A program made the translations under genes and the position numbers. Below the pieces are notes generated by a model, which saw only the letters and a program-made list of their open reading frames with translations, was not told where the DNA came from and ran no database searches. This document shows, in pieces, positions 1 through 6,229 of a DNA stretch of 7,706 nucleotides (positions within the stretch are counted from its first letter, which is position 1; the number at the start of each line of letters is the position of its first letter). Origin of the DNA: Actinomycetota bacterium (GTDB taxonomy: Bacteria; Actinomycetota; Actinomycetes; S36-B12; UBA5976); assembly GCA_947476765.1 (NCBI GenBank), contig CANJRK010000037.1, positions 1 to 7,706 of the forward strand. Direction: 5' to 3'.

Positions 1-1
1 C

Positions 2-775
2 ATCCTGCGGTTCCACGCAGTGATTTGGCCAGCCATGTTAATGGCAGCAGATTTGCCGTTACCAAAGTGTGTATTTGCCCATGGCTGGCTACTTGTTGGT
101 GGCGAAAAAATGAGCAAGAGCAAGTTAACTGGAATCTCGGCTCAAAGCATTGTGGATCTGGTTGGCTCGGATGCTTTTCGGTATTACTTCATGCGAGCAA
201 TTATTTTTGGTCAGGACGGTTCGTTCTCGTGGGAAGACCTAGTGGCGCGTTATACCTCTGAACTTGCCAATGGTCTGGGTAACTTAGCCAGTCGAGTACA
301 AGCCATGGTGGTTAAGAATTTTGCTGGCTCATTACCGGCACCAGGTGAACTAACAGCTGCTGAGCAAGTTCTAACGCAGCTTTTAACTAAAACTGCTGCC
401 CAAGCTGATGTTTCGATTCGGGCATTTGATTTCCAGACTGGCATTGTGGCAGTCAAGGAATTTGTTGATGCCGTGAATCTATATGTAACGGAACAAGAGC
501 CGTGGACTTTGGCCAAACGAGAAGATGAGGCTAGCCGCCAGCGCCTAGCTACGATCCTTTACACAGTATGTGAGTCGTTGCGTGCCATTTCTATTTTGTA
601 TTCTCCGATAATGCCAAAAAGCATGGCGGCGCTTTGGAGCGATATTGGCGCAGCTGAATCAGGTATAGGTAATACTTTCGCTGACGTTGCTATCTGGGGT
701 CAATTAACTCCAGGGGTGAAAATAACCAAGAGTGAGTCTTTATTCCCACGAATTGAAGAACCAGAATCTATTTAA
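2..775 (+). CDS. metG: Methionyl-tRNA synthetase, C-terminal part (5' end outside the window)
   Basis: Cytoplasmic class I aminoacyl-tRNA synthetase that charges tRNA-Met with methionine. The gene enters the window already open: the first whole codon is at 2, and about 257 residues remain, roughly half of a normal bacterial MetRS. The first residues read ILRFHAVIWPA, the conserved stretch after the catalytic Rossmann fold. It is followed by FAHGWLLVGGEKMSKSK, whose KMSKS ATP-binding loop is coded at 107-121. Then comes the helical anticodon-binding domain with the typical AVNLYVTEQEPWTLAK segment and SPIMPKSMAALW near the end. No C-terminal tRNA-binding (Arc1p-like) domain follows. The GTG at 20 is an internal Val codon, not a start. 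The TAA stop at 773-775 overlaps the stop of the convergent acyltransferase gene. In Actinobacteria metG normally lies just before tatD, as here apart from the intervening gene. Identification is very secure. Confidence 0.96.
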   Translation: MLRFHAVIWPAMLMAADLPLPKCVFAHGWLLVGGEKMSKSKLTGISAQSIVDLVGSDAFRYYFMRAIIFGQDGSFSWEDLVARYTSELANGLGNLASRVQAMVVKNFAGSLPAPGELTAAEQVLTQLLTKTAAQADVSIRAFDFQTGIVAVKEFVDAVNLYVTEQEPWTLAKREDEASRQRLATILYTVCESLRAISILYSPIMPKSMAALWSDIGAAESGIGNTFADVAIWGQLTPGVKITKSESLFPRIEEPESI

Positions 776-2601
776 GGACCGCGCAGCGCTTCATTAACTA
801 TGGTGCCAAATGCCTTGGCCCCAGATTTTGTTAAATGTACGCCATCTGGGGTGAAGTAACCTTTATGTCCCTTAGACGCAGTATTCCAATCAGCTAATCT
901 CACATTTGGGTATTGAGCCACCAAAGAAGCAATTGTCTTGTTCGTTGGCTTCATCCAAACTCGAGGAACACGCACATTTACAACGACAACGCGATCGCGA
1001 TCGCTGAGTTCATCCAAAATTGGTTTCAAATCGGCTTCACGCACTATGCCATTGGTTCCCATGTGAATAACAACGTCGGGACCTAGGCGTCGTTCGTCGC
1101 GACGAGCACGAATACGTTCGGCAATTACCTTAGGTTGGCGACTTACCGCAGCGTCGATAGAGATTTCACCGAGAACTGCCTTTAAACTTTCGCGCGCACC
1201 TAGTACAACAGAGTCACCGAAGACAACTGGTGGAATTTTGTCTTGAATTTCTTGCTGCACGGCTGCAGCTTGCTGGGCGCTAATTATTGGATCAGTGGAT
1301 AGCACGATCACAGGTGCAGCCTGAGCTACTGGATCTTCGTCAATAGCCGTGATGCCACCGATGCCAGTTAGATTGCCAGCACTTGGTACTGGTACTCGGT
1401 ACATCCCAACCATGCTTATTGCAACTATGGCAACAGTTAGTCCCGCGGCAATCAATGTTTGAGATTGTGGTCTGGGAACCCCAGCTGCTCGCCAGACGGC
1501 TATTCGATCACCAATGGCCCCGTTTCGAACCGGCATTTCTACAAATCGATATGACAAATCTGAAATCACCAACACGATGGCAATTTTTGTCACAAATACC
1601 ACCGGGTCTGGCCACTGCACATCAATGCCAGAACGCATCAGAACAAAAATTGGCCAGTGCCACAAATAAATTCCATAGGAGCGATCACCAAACCATTTCA
1701 AAATCGGATTTCCAAGCCTTGCGCCAAACTTCAAACCTGGATGTGCAGCAACTACAACTAAACCGGCAGTTAAAAGCGAAAGCAACAAAAAGCCACCGCG
1801 GTAAAGCCATTCGTTTAATTCGCTAACAAAATTGAAGAAGTACCCAAGTCCTACTAAGCAAATCAAGCCCAGCCCGTTCATGGCACTGGCGCGATCTGGC
1901 GTTAGCTTTTCGTTGAGTCGATCACTGCGCCAAAGTGCTGCGGCCGCACAGCCAATCAGTAGACCCATTGCGTGAGTATCGGTACCAAAGTAAATTCGGC
2001 TGGGATCATTTGGAATCGGAAAACCATTCGCGATAGCCAAGTGCGCCATCCAGGCAGTCGAAGCAACCGCAAGTCCGGCAGAAACAATTAAGACTTTGAT
2101 TCGAGGAGTGATGCGACCAAGTGGCAACTTATATAGCGCCACTAACAACAGAGGCCAGATTACGTAAAATTGTTCTTCAACAGAAAGAGACCAAAGATGC
2201 TGGAGCAATGGTGGCCGGGAAATGTTAACAAAGTAGGACTGCTCAAAAAACAGGTATGACCAGTTGAGTACAAAAGTTATCGCCCACGGTAAATCTCGAC
2301 GGACGTGATATGCAGCATCAAGAACAAATAACCCTGAAACCAAGACGCTGAAAAGTAGAACCATAAATAGCGCTGGCATCAGGCGACGAATTCGTCGCAA
2401 ATAGAACTTAGCTCGATCTACTTTGTCACTTCGCGCAAGCTCATCCAGCAACAGCGAAGTGATTAGAAATCCAGATAAAACGAAAAAGACATCTACTCCG
2501 AGAAATCCGCCCACTAACAAAGACACATCTGCGTGGTAAATGATGACTGCAAGAACTGCGATGCCGCGAAGGCCATCAAGTCCGGGCAATCGTTTGATCA
2601 C
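772..2601 (-). CDS. Membrane acyltransferase (AT3) with C-terminal SGNH domain, OatA-like
   Basis: Probably transfers acetyl groups across the membrane onto a cell-envelope polymer. Residues 1 to about 360 form an acyltransferase-3 domain of many membrane helices, with the R-X10-H motif (R12, H23), HLWSLSVEEQFY (135-146) and YGIYLWHWP. A last helix (about 383-402) leads to a linker and an extracytoplasmic SGNH domain: GDS (nucleophile S464), SRQ where OatA usually has GRQ, GTN (515-517) and DGVH (D586, H589). The run VPR...VRLADWNTASKGHKGYFTPDGVHL closely resembles the SGNH half of OatA, the peptidoglycan MurNAc 6-O-acetyltransferase. Substrate is inferred; another surface glycan is possible. 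I chose the GTG at 2601 (609 aa) because AGGGG lies five bases upstream; the longer TTG start at 2619 has no such site. The gene is convergent with metG and divergent from tatD, interrupting a usual gene order. Confidence 0.88.
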   Translation of the reverse strand: MIKRLPGLDGLRGIAVLAVIIYHADVSLLVGGFLGVDVFFVLSGFLITSLLLDELARSDKVDRAKFYLRRIRRLMPALFMVLLFSVLVSGLFVLDAAYHVRRDLPWAITFVLNWSYLFFEQSYFVNISRPPLLQHLWSLSVEEQFYVIWPLLLVALYKLPLGRITPRIKVLIVSAGLAVASTAWMAHLAIANGFPIPNDPSRIYFGTDTHAMGLLIGCAAAALWRSDRLNEKLTPDRASAMNGLGLICLVGLGYFFNFVSELNEWLYRGGFLLLSLLTAGLVVVAAHPGLKFGARLGNPILKWFGDRSYGIYLWHWPIFVLMRSGIDVQWPDPVVFVTKIAIVLVISDLSYRFVEMPVRNGAIGDRIAVWRAAGVPRPQSQTLIAAGLTVAIVAISMVGMYRVPVPSAGNLTGIGGITAIDEDPVAQAAPVIVLSTDPIISAQQAAAVQQEIQDKIPPVVFGDSVVLGARESLKAVLGEISIDAAVSRQPKVIAERIRARRDERRLGPDVVIHMGTNGIVREADLKPILDELSDRDRVVVVNVRVPRVWMKPTNKTIASLVAQYPNVRLADWNTASKGHKGYFTPDGVHLTKSGAKAFGTIVNEALRGP

Positions 2602-2606
2602 TTTTT

Positions 2607-2611
2607 CCCCT
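2607..2611 (-). promoter_or_regulatory. Ribosome binding site of the acyltransferase gene
   Basis: AGGGG on the minus strand, five A residues before the GTG at 2601. It decides the start: the in-frame TTG at 2619 lies upstream of this site and would add only six residues (MISGEK). Confidence 0.65.
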
Positions 2612-2619
2612 GAAATCAA

Positions 2620-2639
2620 TTGCGGGCATCGCCCTGCAA
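2620..2639. promoter_or_regulatory. Imperfect palindrome / hairpin in the divergent intergenic region
   Basis: TTGC-GGGC, loop ATC, GCCC-T-GCAA: eight base pairs interrupted by one unpaired T. It fills the middle of the 75-bp gap between the acyltransferase start (2601) and the tatD start (2677). If the acyltransferase is transcribed from the CATAAT-like box at 2654-2649 (minus strand), the hairpin would lie in its 5' leader, eight bases before its ribosome binding site. It could equally be a protein-binding operator. No function is shown by the sequence itself. Confidence 0.5.
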
Positions 2640-2648
2640 CCAGCCTAG

Positions 2649-2654
2649 ATTATG
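2649..2654 (-). promoter_or_regulatory. Possible -10 box of the acyltransferase gene
   Basis: CATAAT on the minus strand, five of six matches to TATAAT. It would start transcription near 2642 and give a leader of about 40 nt with the 2620-2639 hairpin inside. No convincing -35 box is seen at 16-18 bp, so this is tentative. Confidence 0.3.
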
Positions 2655-2664
2655 AAGCCACCAC

Positions 2665-2670
2665 TAACGT
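2665..2670 (+). promoter_or_regulatory. Probable -10 box of tatD (leaderless start)
   Basis: TAACGT matches the actinobacterial TANNNT pattern and ends six bases before the GTG at 2677. That is the spacing expected if transcription begins at the start codon itself. The AGAGG at 2671-2675 is only one base from that GTG and so cannot work as a ribosome binding site for it. A second TANNNT (TAGATT, 2646-2651) lies further upstream. No good -35 box was found. Confidence 0.4.
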
Positions 2671-2676
2671 AGAGGT

Positions 2677-3498
2677 GTGAGTGCAGTGAAGTTGGCGTTG
2701 CCTTTAGCAGGTCCAGTGGTGGATACGCATTGCCATATGGATGTCGCCTTTGACGATGACTTTGAACTGCCCGAGGTAACTGAGGCCATGGCGGCAGCTC
2801 GGGCCGTCAATGTCACAAAGGTCGTTCAGGTGGGCTGTGATGTAACTAGTTCTCGCTGGGCGGCGCAAGTCGCACTCGACCATCCCGATGTCTGGGCTAC
2901 GGTTGCCCTGCACCCAAATGCCGCAGCACACGACACAGATCTGGATACCTCATTAGCTGTGATCGCCGAATTAGCGCAGTTACCTCAAGTTCGGGGTCTT
3001 GGTGAAACAGGTTTGGATTACTACCGCACGGAAAAAGCGCAAGCGGATGCTCAACACATTTCTTTTAAAGCGCATATAGACATTGCCCGTGCCGTGGCAA
3101 AGCCTGTGATAATTCATGACAGAGACGCTCACGAAGATGTAATCGCAACGCTAGAAACCCACGGAGCGCCCGAAACCGTCGTATTCCACTGCTTCTCAGG
3201 CGATGCACAAATGGCAAAAATTTGCGCAGATGCTGGATGGTACATGTCGATACCTGGTGTGGTCACATTCAAAAATGCTCAGCAGCTCCGCGATGCCGTT
3301 TTGGAAATTCCAGATCACCTACTCCTAGTTGAAACAGATTCACCATTCTTGACGCCATCTCCCAATCGCGGGCAGGCAAATACATCTGCAAACATCCCTT
3401 GGACCGTTAGGGCCATTTGTGAGGTTAGAGGGCAGTCTGAGCAAGAAATTTGTGAACTTCTTTTTTCAAACGCTGCAAGGGTTTTTGGCCCCTTTTGA
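2677..3498 (+). CDS. tatD: TatD-family metal-dependent hydrolase (DNase)
   Basis: Cytoplasmic amidohydrolase-fold enzyme; family members act as Mg-dependent 3'-5' exonucleases or DNases in DNA repair and turnover. The protein has 273 residues, the usual length. All expected metal ligands are visible: DTHCH (H18, H20), GLGETGLDYY (E110), IIHDRDAH (H147), VFHCFSG (H171) and LLVETDSPFL (D221). The loop RGQANTSANIPWTVRA follows the actinobacterial form (RGxxN, then P and TVR) and not the RNEP form of E. coli TatD. GTG at 2677 is preferred because a TANNNT -10 box ends six bases upstream, suggesting a leaderless transcript; GTG at 2686 (three residues shorter) is possible. It is divergent from the acyltransferase gene. 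A near-consensus promoter for the next gene overlaps its stop codon. The exact in vivo substrate is not known from sequence. Confidence 0.95.
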   Translation: MSAVKLALPLAGPVVDTHCHMDVAFDDDFELPEVTEAMAAARAVNVTKVVQVGCDVTSSRWAAQVALDHPDVWATVALHPNAAAHDTDLDTSLAVIAELAQLPQVRGLGETGLDYYRTEKAQADAQHISFKAHIDIARAVAKPVIIHDRDAHEDVIATLETHGAPETVVFHCFSGDAQMAKICADAGWYMSIPGVVTFKNAQQLRDAVLEIPDHLLLVETDSPFLTPSPNRGQANTSANIPWTVRAICEVRGQSEQEICELLFSNAARVFGPF

Positions 3499-3525
3499 CA
3501 AATCCGAACTTGCCTGAACTAGGTA
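3495..3525 (+). promoter_or_regulatory. Promoter of the transglycosylase-rsmA-ispE unit
   Basis: A perfect TTGACA -35 box at 3495-3500 overlaps the tatD stop codon (TGA, 3496-3498). The best -10 candidates are CTAGGT (3519-3524, 18-bp spacer) or TAGGTA (3520-3525, 19-bp spacer); both are imperfect. Either would start transcription at the GGG at 3531-3533, just before the first strand of the leader stem. This gives the downstream genes their own promoter besides any read-through from tatD. Confidence 0.5.
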
Positions 3526-3535
3526 ACTTCGGGAT

Positions 3536-3580
3536 ATCGTGGAGTTTCTGACTAATGCTGGGAAGCCAGCACTTCACGAT
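3536..3580 (+). promoter_or_regulatory. Folded 5' leader (stem with coaxial hairpin) before the transglycosylase gene
   Basis: Bases 3536-3544 (ATCGTGGAG) pair with 3572-3580 (CTTCACGAT): nine pairs with one G-U. Directly stacked inside on the 3' side is a perfect 6-bp hairpin, TGCTGG (3556-3561), loop GAAG, CCAGCA (3566-3571). The unpaired 3545-3555 form an 11-base bulge on the 5' side. The structure ends two bases before the GGGGA ribosome binding site (3583-3587), so folding could influence translation. No U-run follows, so it is not an intrinsic terminator as it stands. It does not match the c-di-AMP (ydaO) riboswitch seen before some rpf genes, being too short. In M. tuberculosis the rpfB-ksgA-ispE operon is reported to be controlled by an RNA switch in its leader, which makes a leader element here plausible. 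Confidence 0.5.
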
Positions 3581-3582
3581 TT

Positions 3583-3587
3583 GGGGA
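3583..3587 (+). promoter_or_regulatory. Ribosome binding site of the transglycosylase-like gene
   Basis: GGGGA with four bases to the ATG at 3592. It is the only recognisable Shine-Dalgarno sequence in the three-gene unit, and it lies immediately after the leader stem. Confidence 0.55.
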
Positions 3588-3591
3588 AGAC

Positions 3592-4398
3592 ATGACACAA
3601 CGTGGTCGCCATCGCGCGCCGGGTCGTCATGCCCGCCCGAAGGAACGTAATGTTGCGCTTACTTCAGCCATAGTTGCCAGTGCTGCAGTTCTACTTACTG
3701 GTGGCATTACAGCTGCGGCCAACAGCACCGAACAGGCCCCGCCATACATTGATGTCTCAGCTTTAGTAATTGACTCAACAGTTAGCTACAACGTAAAAGA
3801 CCATGTGCTTGCTAACAAGGTAGTAACTGAAGCAGAGGAAGTCGCTTACACAAGTACTGCGACCGAAGATGCCTCGATCGCTACTGGCACTGACATACTC
3901 AAGCAAGCAGGCGAAGTAGGTTCTGCTGAAGTTACCTATCAAGTAAAACTGGTTGATGGCAAAGAGGTTTCTCGCACTGAAATAGGTCGATCTGTCATTA
4001 GTAAGCCAGTTGCAGAAATATTAGTTCGTGGCACTGGAGATCCAAACGATATTGCAGTTGCGTTGGCAACAGCCGAAGGTAAAACTGGAACTAAATCTGG
4101 TAACAAGGCTTATGCAAAACTTTGGATTAACCAAGAGTTTGGTTGGGGCGAAGTGCAATACTCTTGTCTTGAAACTTTATGGTTCCGCGAAAGTAACTGG
4201 AATCATAAAGCTACGAATTCAACGACTGGTGCCTATGGCATTCCACAAAGTTTGCCTGGTAGAAAAATGGCGAAATTTGGCGCAGACTGGAAAACCAATC
4301 CAGCAACACAGATTCAATGGGGTGCAAACTATATCGATAAACGATATGGATCTCCGTGTGAAGCGCTTGACTACTTCCATGCTCACAACTGGTACTAA
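3592..4398 (+). CDS. Exported G5-domain, lytic-transglycosylase-like cell-wall protein (rpfB position)
   Basis: Likely peptidoglycan-cleaving muralytic enzyme acting outside the membrane. The 268-residue protein has a basic N-terminus (to about 20), one hydrophobic segment (about 21-44) acting as signal or anchor, a G5 domain (about 67-147, ending with the typical IGRSVISKPVAEILVRGT), a short linker, and a C-terminal lysozyme-like domain (about 175-268). The last has CLETLWFRESNWNHKATNSTTGAYGIPQ, with E200 the probable catalytic acid, then LPGRKMAKFGADWKTNPATQIQWG and a terminal HNWY. C192 and C256 could form a disulfide. This is the transglycosylase-like domain common in actinobacterial wall proteins, not a classical Rpf domain, and no DUF348 repeats precede G5. 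Still, it occupies the rpfB place between tatD and rsmA. ATG at 3592 has a GGGGA site four bases upstream. Calling it a resuscitation factor would be inference. Confidence 0.88.
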   Translation: MTQRGRHRAPGRHARPKERNVALTSAIVASAAVLLTGGITAAANSTEQAPPYIDVSALVIDSTVSYNVKDHVLANKVVTEAEEVAYTSTATEDASIATGTDILKQAGEVGSAEVTYQVKLVDGKEVSRTEIGRSVISKPVAEILVRGTGDPNDIAVALATAEGKTGTKSGNKAYAKLWINQEFGWGEVQYSCLETLWFRESNWNHKATNSTTGAYGIPQSLPGRKMAKFGADWKTNPATQIQWGANYIDKRYGSPCEALDYFHAHNWY

Positions 4399-4410
4399 TC
4401 GCCCATTTAA

Positions 4411-5295
4411 ATGTCTGATCTAACTTTGCCAAGTGCAGAAACATCAGAACCAACTTTGTTGGGGGCCACCGAAATTCGAGCGCTGGCAGCTAGCCTGAAT
4501 ATCACTCCGACAAAAAAGCTCGGTCAAAATTTTGTAATTGACCCGAATACCGTTCGGCGAATTGTGACGCAATCACACGTTGGAGCAAATGACGTAGTAG
4601 TTGAGATTGGACCAGGCCTAGGGTCGCTGACTTTGGCACTCTTACCAAATGTCTCCAAGGTAGTAGCAGTGGAAATTGATTCCGTACTTGCGGAAGCACT
4701 GCCAGCCACAATTGCGCTGCATGCCCCAAAGCTGAAAGATAATTTGACGGTAATAAACACAGATGCAATGAAGATTGTTTCGCTTCCGCATGATCCAACA
4801 CATTTAGTTGCTAACTTGCCTTACAACGTTTCAGTTCCAGTGGTTTTGCACTTCTTGGAAACTTTTCCATCGATTCGAGAAATTTTGGTAATGGTGCAAT
4901 CTGAGGTTGCTGATCGAATGGCCGCAGGTCCAGGTAGCAAAATTTATGGCGTGCCAAGCGTAAAGCTGGCTTGGTATGGCGATGTTGATAAAGCAGGGTC
5001 CGTGGGACGAAATGTATTTTGGCCAGCGCCAAATGTAGATTCTGGATTGATTCGCTTGGTTCGTAAAGAGCGCAACTTAGATCCAGAACTTCGGGAAACT
5101 TTATTTAGCATTGTGGATGCGGCTTTTGGGCAACGTCGTAAAACTCTACGAACTGCTCTTGGCAGCGCCCTTGGTTCCCCGCAAGCAGTTGAAGCATTAC
5201 TTCGCAATGCAGGCATTGATCCTGGACTACGCGGCGAGCAATTAAGTCTGGCTGATTTTGTGGCTATCGCCCAACAGGCGAAGAAAGTAACCTGA
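4411..5295 (+). CDS. rsmA: 16S rRNA (A1518/A1519) N6-dimethyltransferase RsmA/KsgA
   Basis: S-adenosylmethionine-dependent enzyme that dimethylates the two adjacent adenosines in the 3'-terminal helix of 16S rRNA during small-subunit maturation. The 294-residue protein has the family motifs in order: KLGQNFVID (36-44), EIGPGLGSLT (65-74, SAM binding), acidic E88 in VAVEID, NLPYNVS (135-141, catalytic motif IV), MVQSEVADRMA (161-171), FWPAPNVDSGLIRL, and FGQRRKTLR in the C-terminal domain. The N-terminal LGATEIRALAASLNITPTKK extension is typical of actinobacterial members. It starts 12 bp after the preceding stop, and the bases before ATG (ending CCCATTTAA) contain no Shine-Dalgarno sequence, nor a well-placed TANNNT box. 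Translation is probably coupled to the upstream gene. ispE follows after 4 bp. The rpfB-ksgA-ispE order matches M. tuberculosis. Confidence 0.96.
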   Translation: MSDLTLPSAETSEPTLLGATEIRALAASLNITPTKKLGQNFVIDPNTVRRIVTQSHVGANDVVVEIGPGLGSLTLALLPNVSKVVAVEIDSVLAEALPATIALHAPKLKDNLTVINTDAMKIVSLPHDPTHLVANLPYNVSVPVVLHFLETFPSIREILVMVQSEVADRMAAGPGSKIYGVPSVKLAWYGDVDKAGSVGRNVFWPAPNVDSGLIRLVRKERNLDPELRETLFSIVDAAFGQRRKTLRTALGSALGSPQAVEALLRNAGIDPGLRGEQLSLADFVAIAQQAKKVT

Positions 5296-5299
5296 TCTG

Positions 5300-6211
5300 G
5301 TGAGTAAGTCAGTAACTGTGCGCGTGCCAGGCAAGGTAAATGTTTACCTTGGCGTAGGCCCACGGGAGTTTTCTGGCTTTCATGAGCTTGCCACTATTTT
5401 TCAATCTGTTGGTATCTATGACGAGGTCACAGTAAGTGCCGCAGATTCCCTTAAAATTTCGGGATTAGGTGAATACGCCGATCGGATTCCAACTGATGCC
5501 ACCAATTTAGCTTGGAAAGCGGCCGAACTAGTTGCTCGCGCCTGCGGTGAAGATCCAAATGTGCACATTCAAATTGATAAATCGATTCCAATTGCCGCTG
5601 GCATGGCTGGTGGAAGTGCGGATGCAGCTGCAACTTTAGTTGCCTGCGACACTTTTTGGAATGCGGGCATTCCGCGCGAACAACTAGATGCAATGGCATC
5701 GACATTGGGTTCTGATGTGCCTTTTATGTTGCATGGTGGTTGTGCTCTTGGTGTTGGTCGCGGTGATGTGCTTTCTCCGGTAATGACGCGAGGAACTTTT
5801 CACTGGGTATTTGCCACATTTGGCGAGGGACTTTCGACTGCGCAAATTTATGAAAAGACCGATGATATGCGCGGATTCGATTTCGAAGATTTACCTGATG
5901 TTCCTACTGAAGTTCTTGGCGCACTAGCACGCGGTGATGCGCCAGCTCTTGGCATCTTGTTACACAATGACTTGCAGCCAGCTGCGATAGTTTCTCGGCC
6001 GCAATTGGGACGAGTCTTGGAGCATGGAATTGACTCTGGAGCACTCGGGGCGATCATCTCGGGAAGTGGGCCAACTTGTGCCTTCCTAGTTAGAGATGAA
6101 TCCAGCGCGATTGATTTAGTTGTGGAATTAAAGGCATCTGGACTGGTTGATGATGTGCTTCGTACGCATGGTCCAGTTCATGGTGCTCGAGTTATCTCGA
6201 CATCAAGATAA
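5300..6211 (+). CDS. ispE: 4-diphosphocytidyl-2-C-methyl-D-erythritol kinase
   Basis: ATP-dependent GHMP kinase that phosphorylates CDP-methylerythritol, the fourth step of the MEP (non-mevalonate) isoprenoid pathway, which supplies undecaprenyl carriers, menaquinone and carotenoids. The 303 residues match the family length. Visible motifs: PGKVNVYLGVG (10-20, with catalytic K12), GFHELATIFQ (26-35), the GHMP ATP loop PIAAGMAGGSADAAA (97-111), LGSDVPF (136-142, catalytic D139) and the C-terminal SGSGPTCAFL (254-263). GTG at 5300 lies four bases after the rsmA stop, without a clear ribosome binding site, so translational coupling to rsmA is likely. The end of the gene contains a small palindrome (6187-6200), which may belong to the promoter region of the following regulator. 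Both catalytic residues are present. Confidence 0.96.
   Translation: MSKSVTVRVPGKVNVYLGVGPREFSGFHELATIFQSVGIYDEVTVSAADSLKISGLGEYADRIPTDATNLAWKAAELVARACGEDPNVHIQIDKSIPIAAGMAGGSADAAATLVACDTFWNAGIPREQLDAMASTLGSDVPFMLHGGCALGVGRGDVLSPVMTRGTFHWVFATFGEGLSTAQIYEKTDDMRGFDFEDLPDVPTEVLGALARGDAPALGILLHNDLQPAAIVSRPQLGRVLEHGIDSGALGAIISGSGPTCAFLVRDESSAIDLVVELKASGLVDDVLRTHGPVHGARVISTSR
6187..6200. promoter_or_regulatory. Palindrome upstream of the MarR gene, candidate operator
   Basis: TCGAG-TTAT-CTCGA, a perfect 5-bp inverted repeat with a 4-base centre, inside the last codons of ispE. Relative to the -10 box at 6217-6222 it covers the place where a -35 box would be (about 6194-6199). This position suits autorepression by the adjacent MarR protein, whose family binds short palindromes. 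Function is inferred from position only. Confidence 0.35.
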
Positions 6212-6216
6212 TCTTC

Positions 6217-6222
6217 TAGACT
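6217..6222 (+). promoter_or_regulatory. Probable -10 box of the MarR gene (leaderless start)
   Basis: TAGACT fits TANNNT and ends seven bases before the ATG at 6230, so transcription could begin at or next to the start codon. The bases between hold no Shine-Dalgarno sequence. No -35 consensus is visible upstream. Confidence 0.45.
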
Positions 6223-6229
6223 CACTTAG

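Noticed and set aside
20..22. GTG at 20 as the start of the first gene
   Set aside because: The frame is open to the window edge and the residues before it (ILRFHA) are conserved MetRS sequence, so the gene is merely cut.
1383..1826. 147-codon open frame on the plus strand inside the acyltransferase gene
   Set aside because: Antisense shadow of a clear, motif-rich membrane protein; the translation is rich in Q, W and K without a recognisable domain.
2602..2619. TTG start of the acyltransferase at 2619
   Set aside because: No ribosome binding site before it; the AGGGG inside this stretch serves the GTG at 2601.
3556..3587. Intrinsic terminator after tatD
   Set aside because: The hairpin is followed by TTGGGGAAG, not a T-run, and a promoter precedes it; a leader role fits better.
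3499..3591. c-di-AMP (ydaO-type) riboswitch before the rpf-like gene
   Set aside because: The spacer is only 93 bp and lacks the conserved junction segments of that class; only the local stem-hairpin is seen.
4944..5363. 139-codon minus-strand frame over the rsmA/ispE junction
   Set aside because: Lies antisense to two well-identified enzymes and shows no motif or ribosome binding site.
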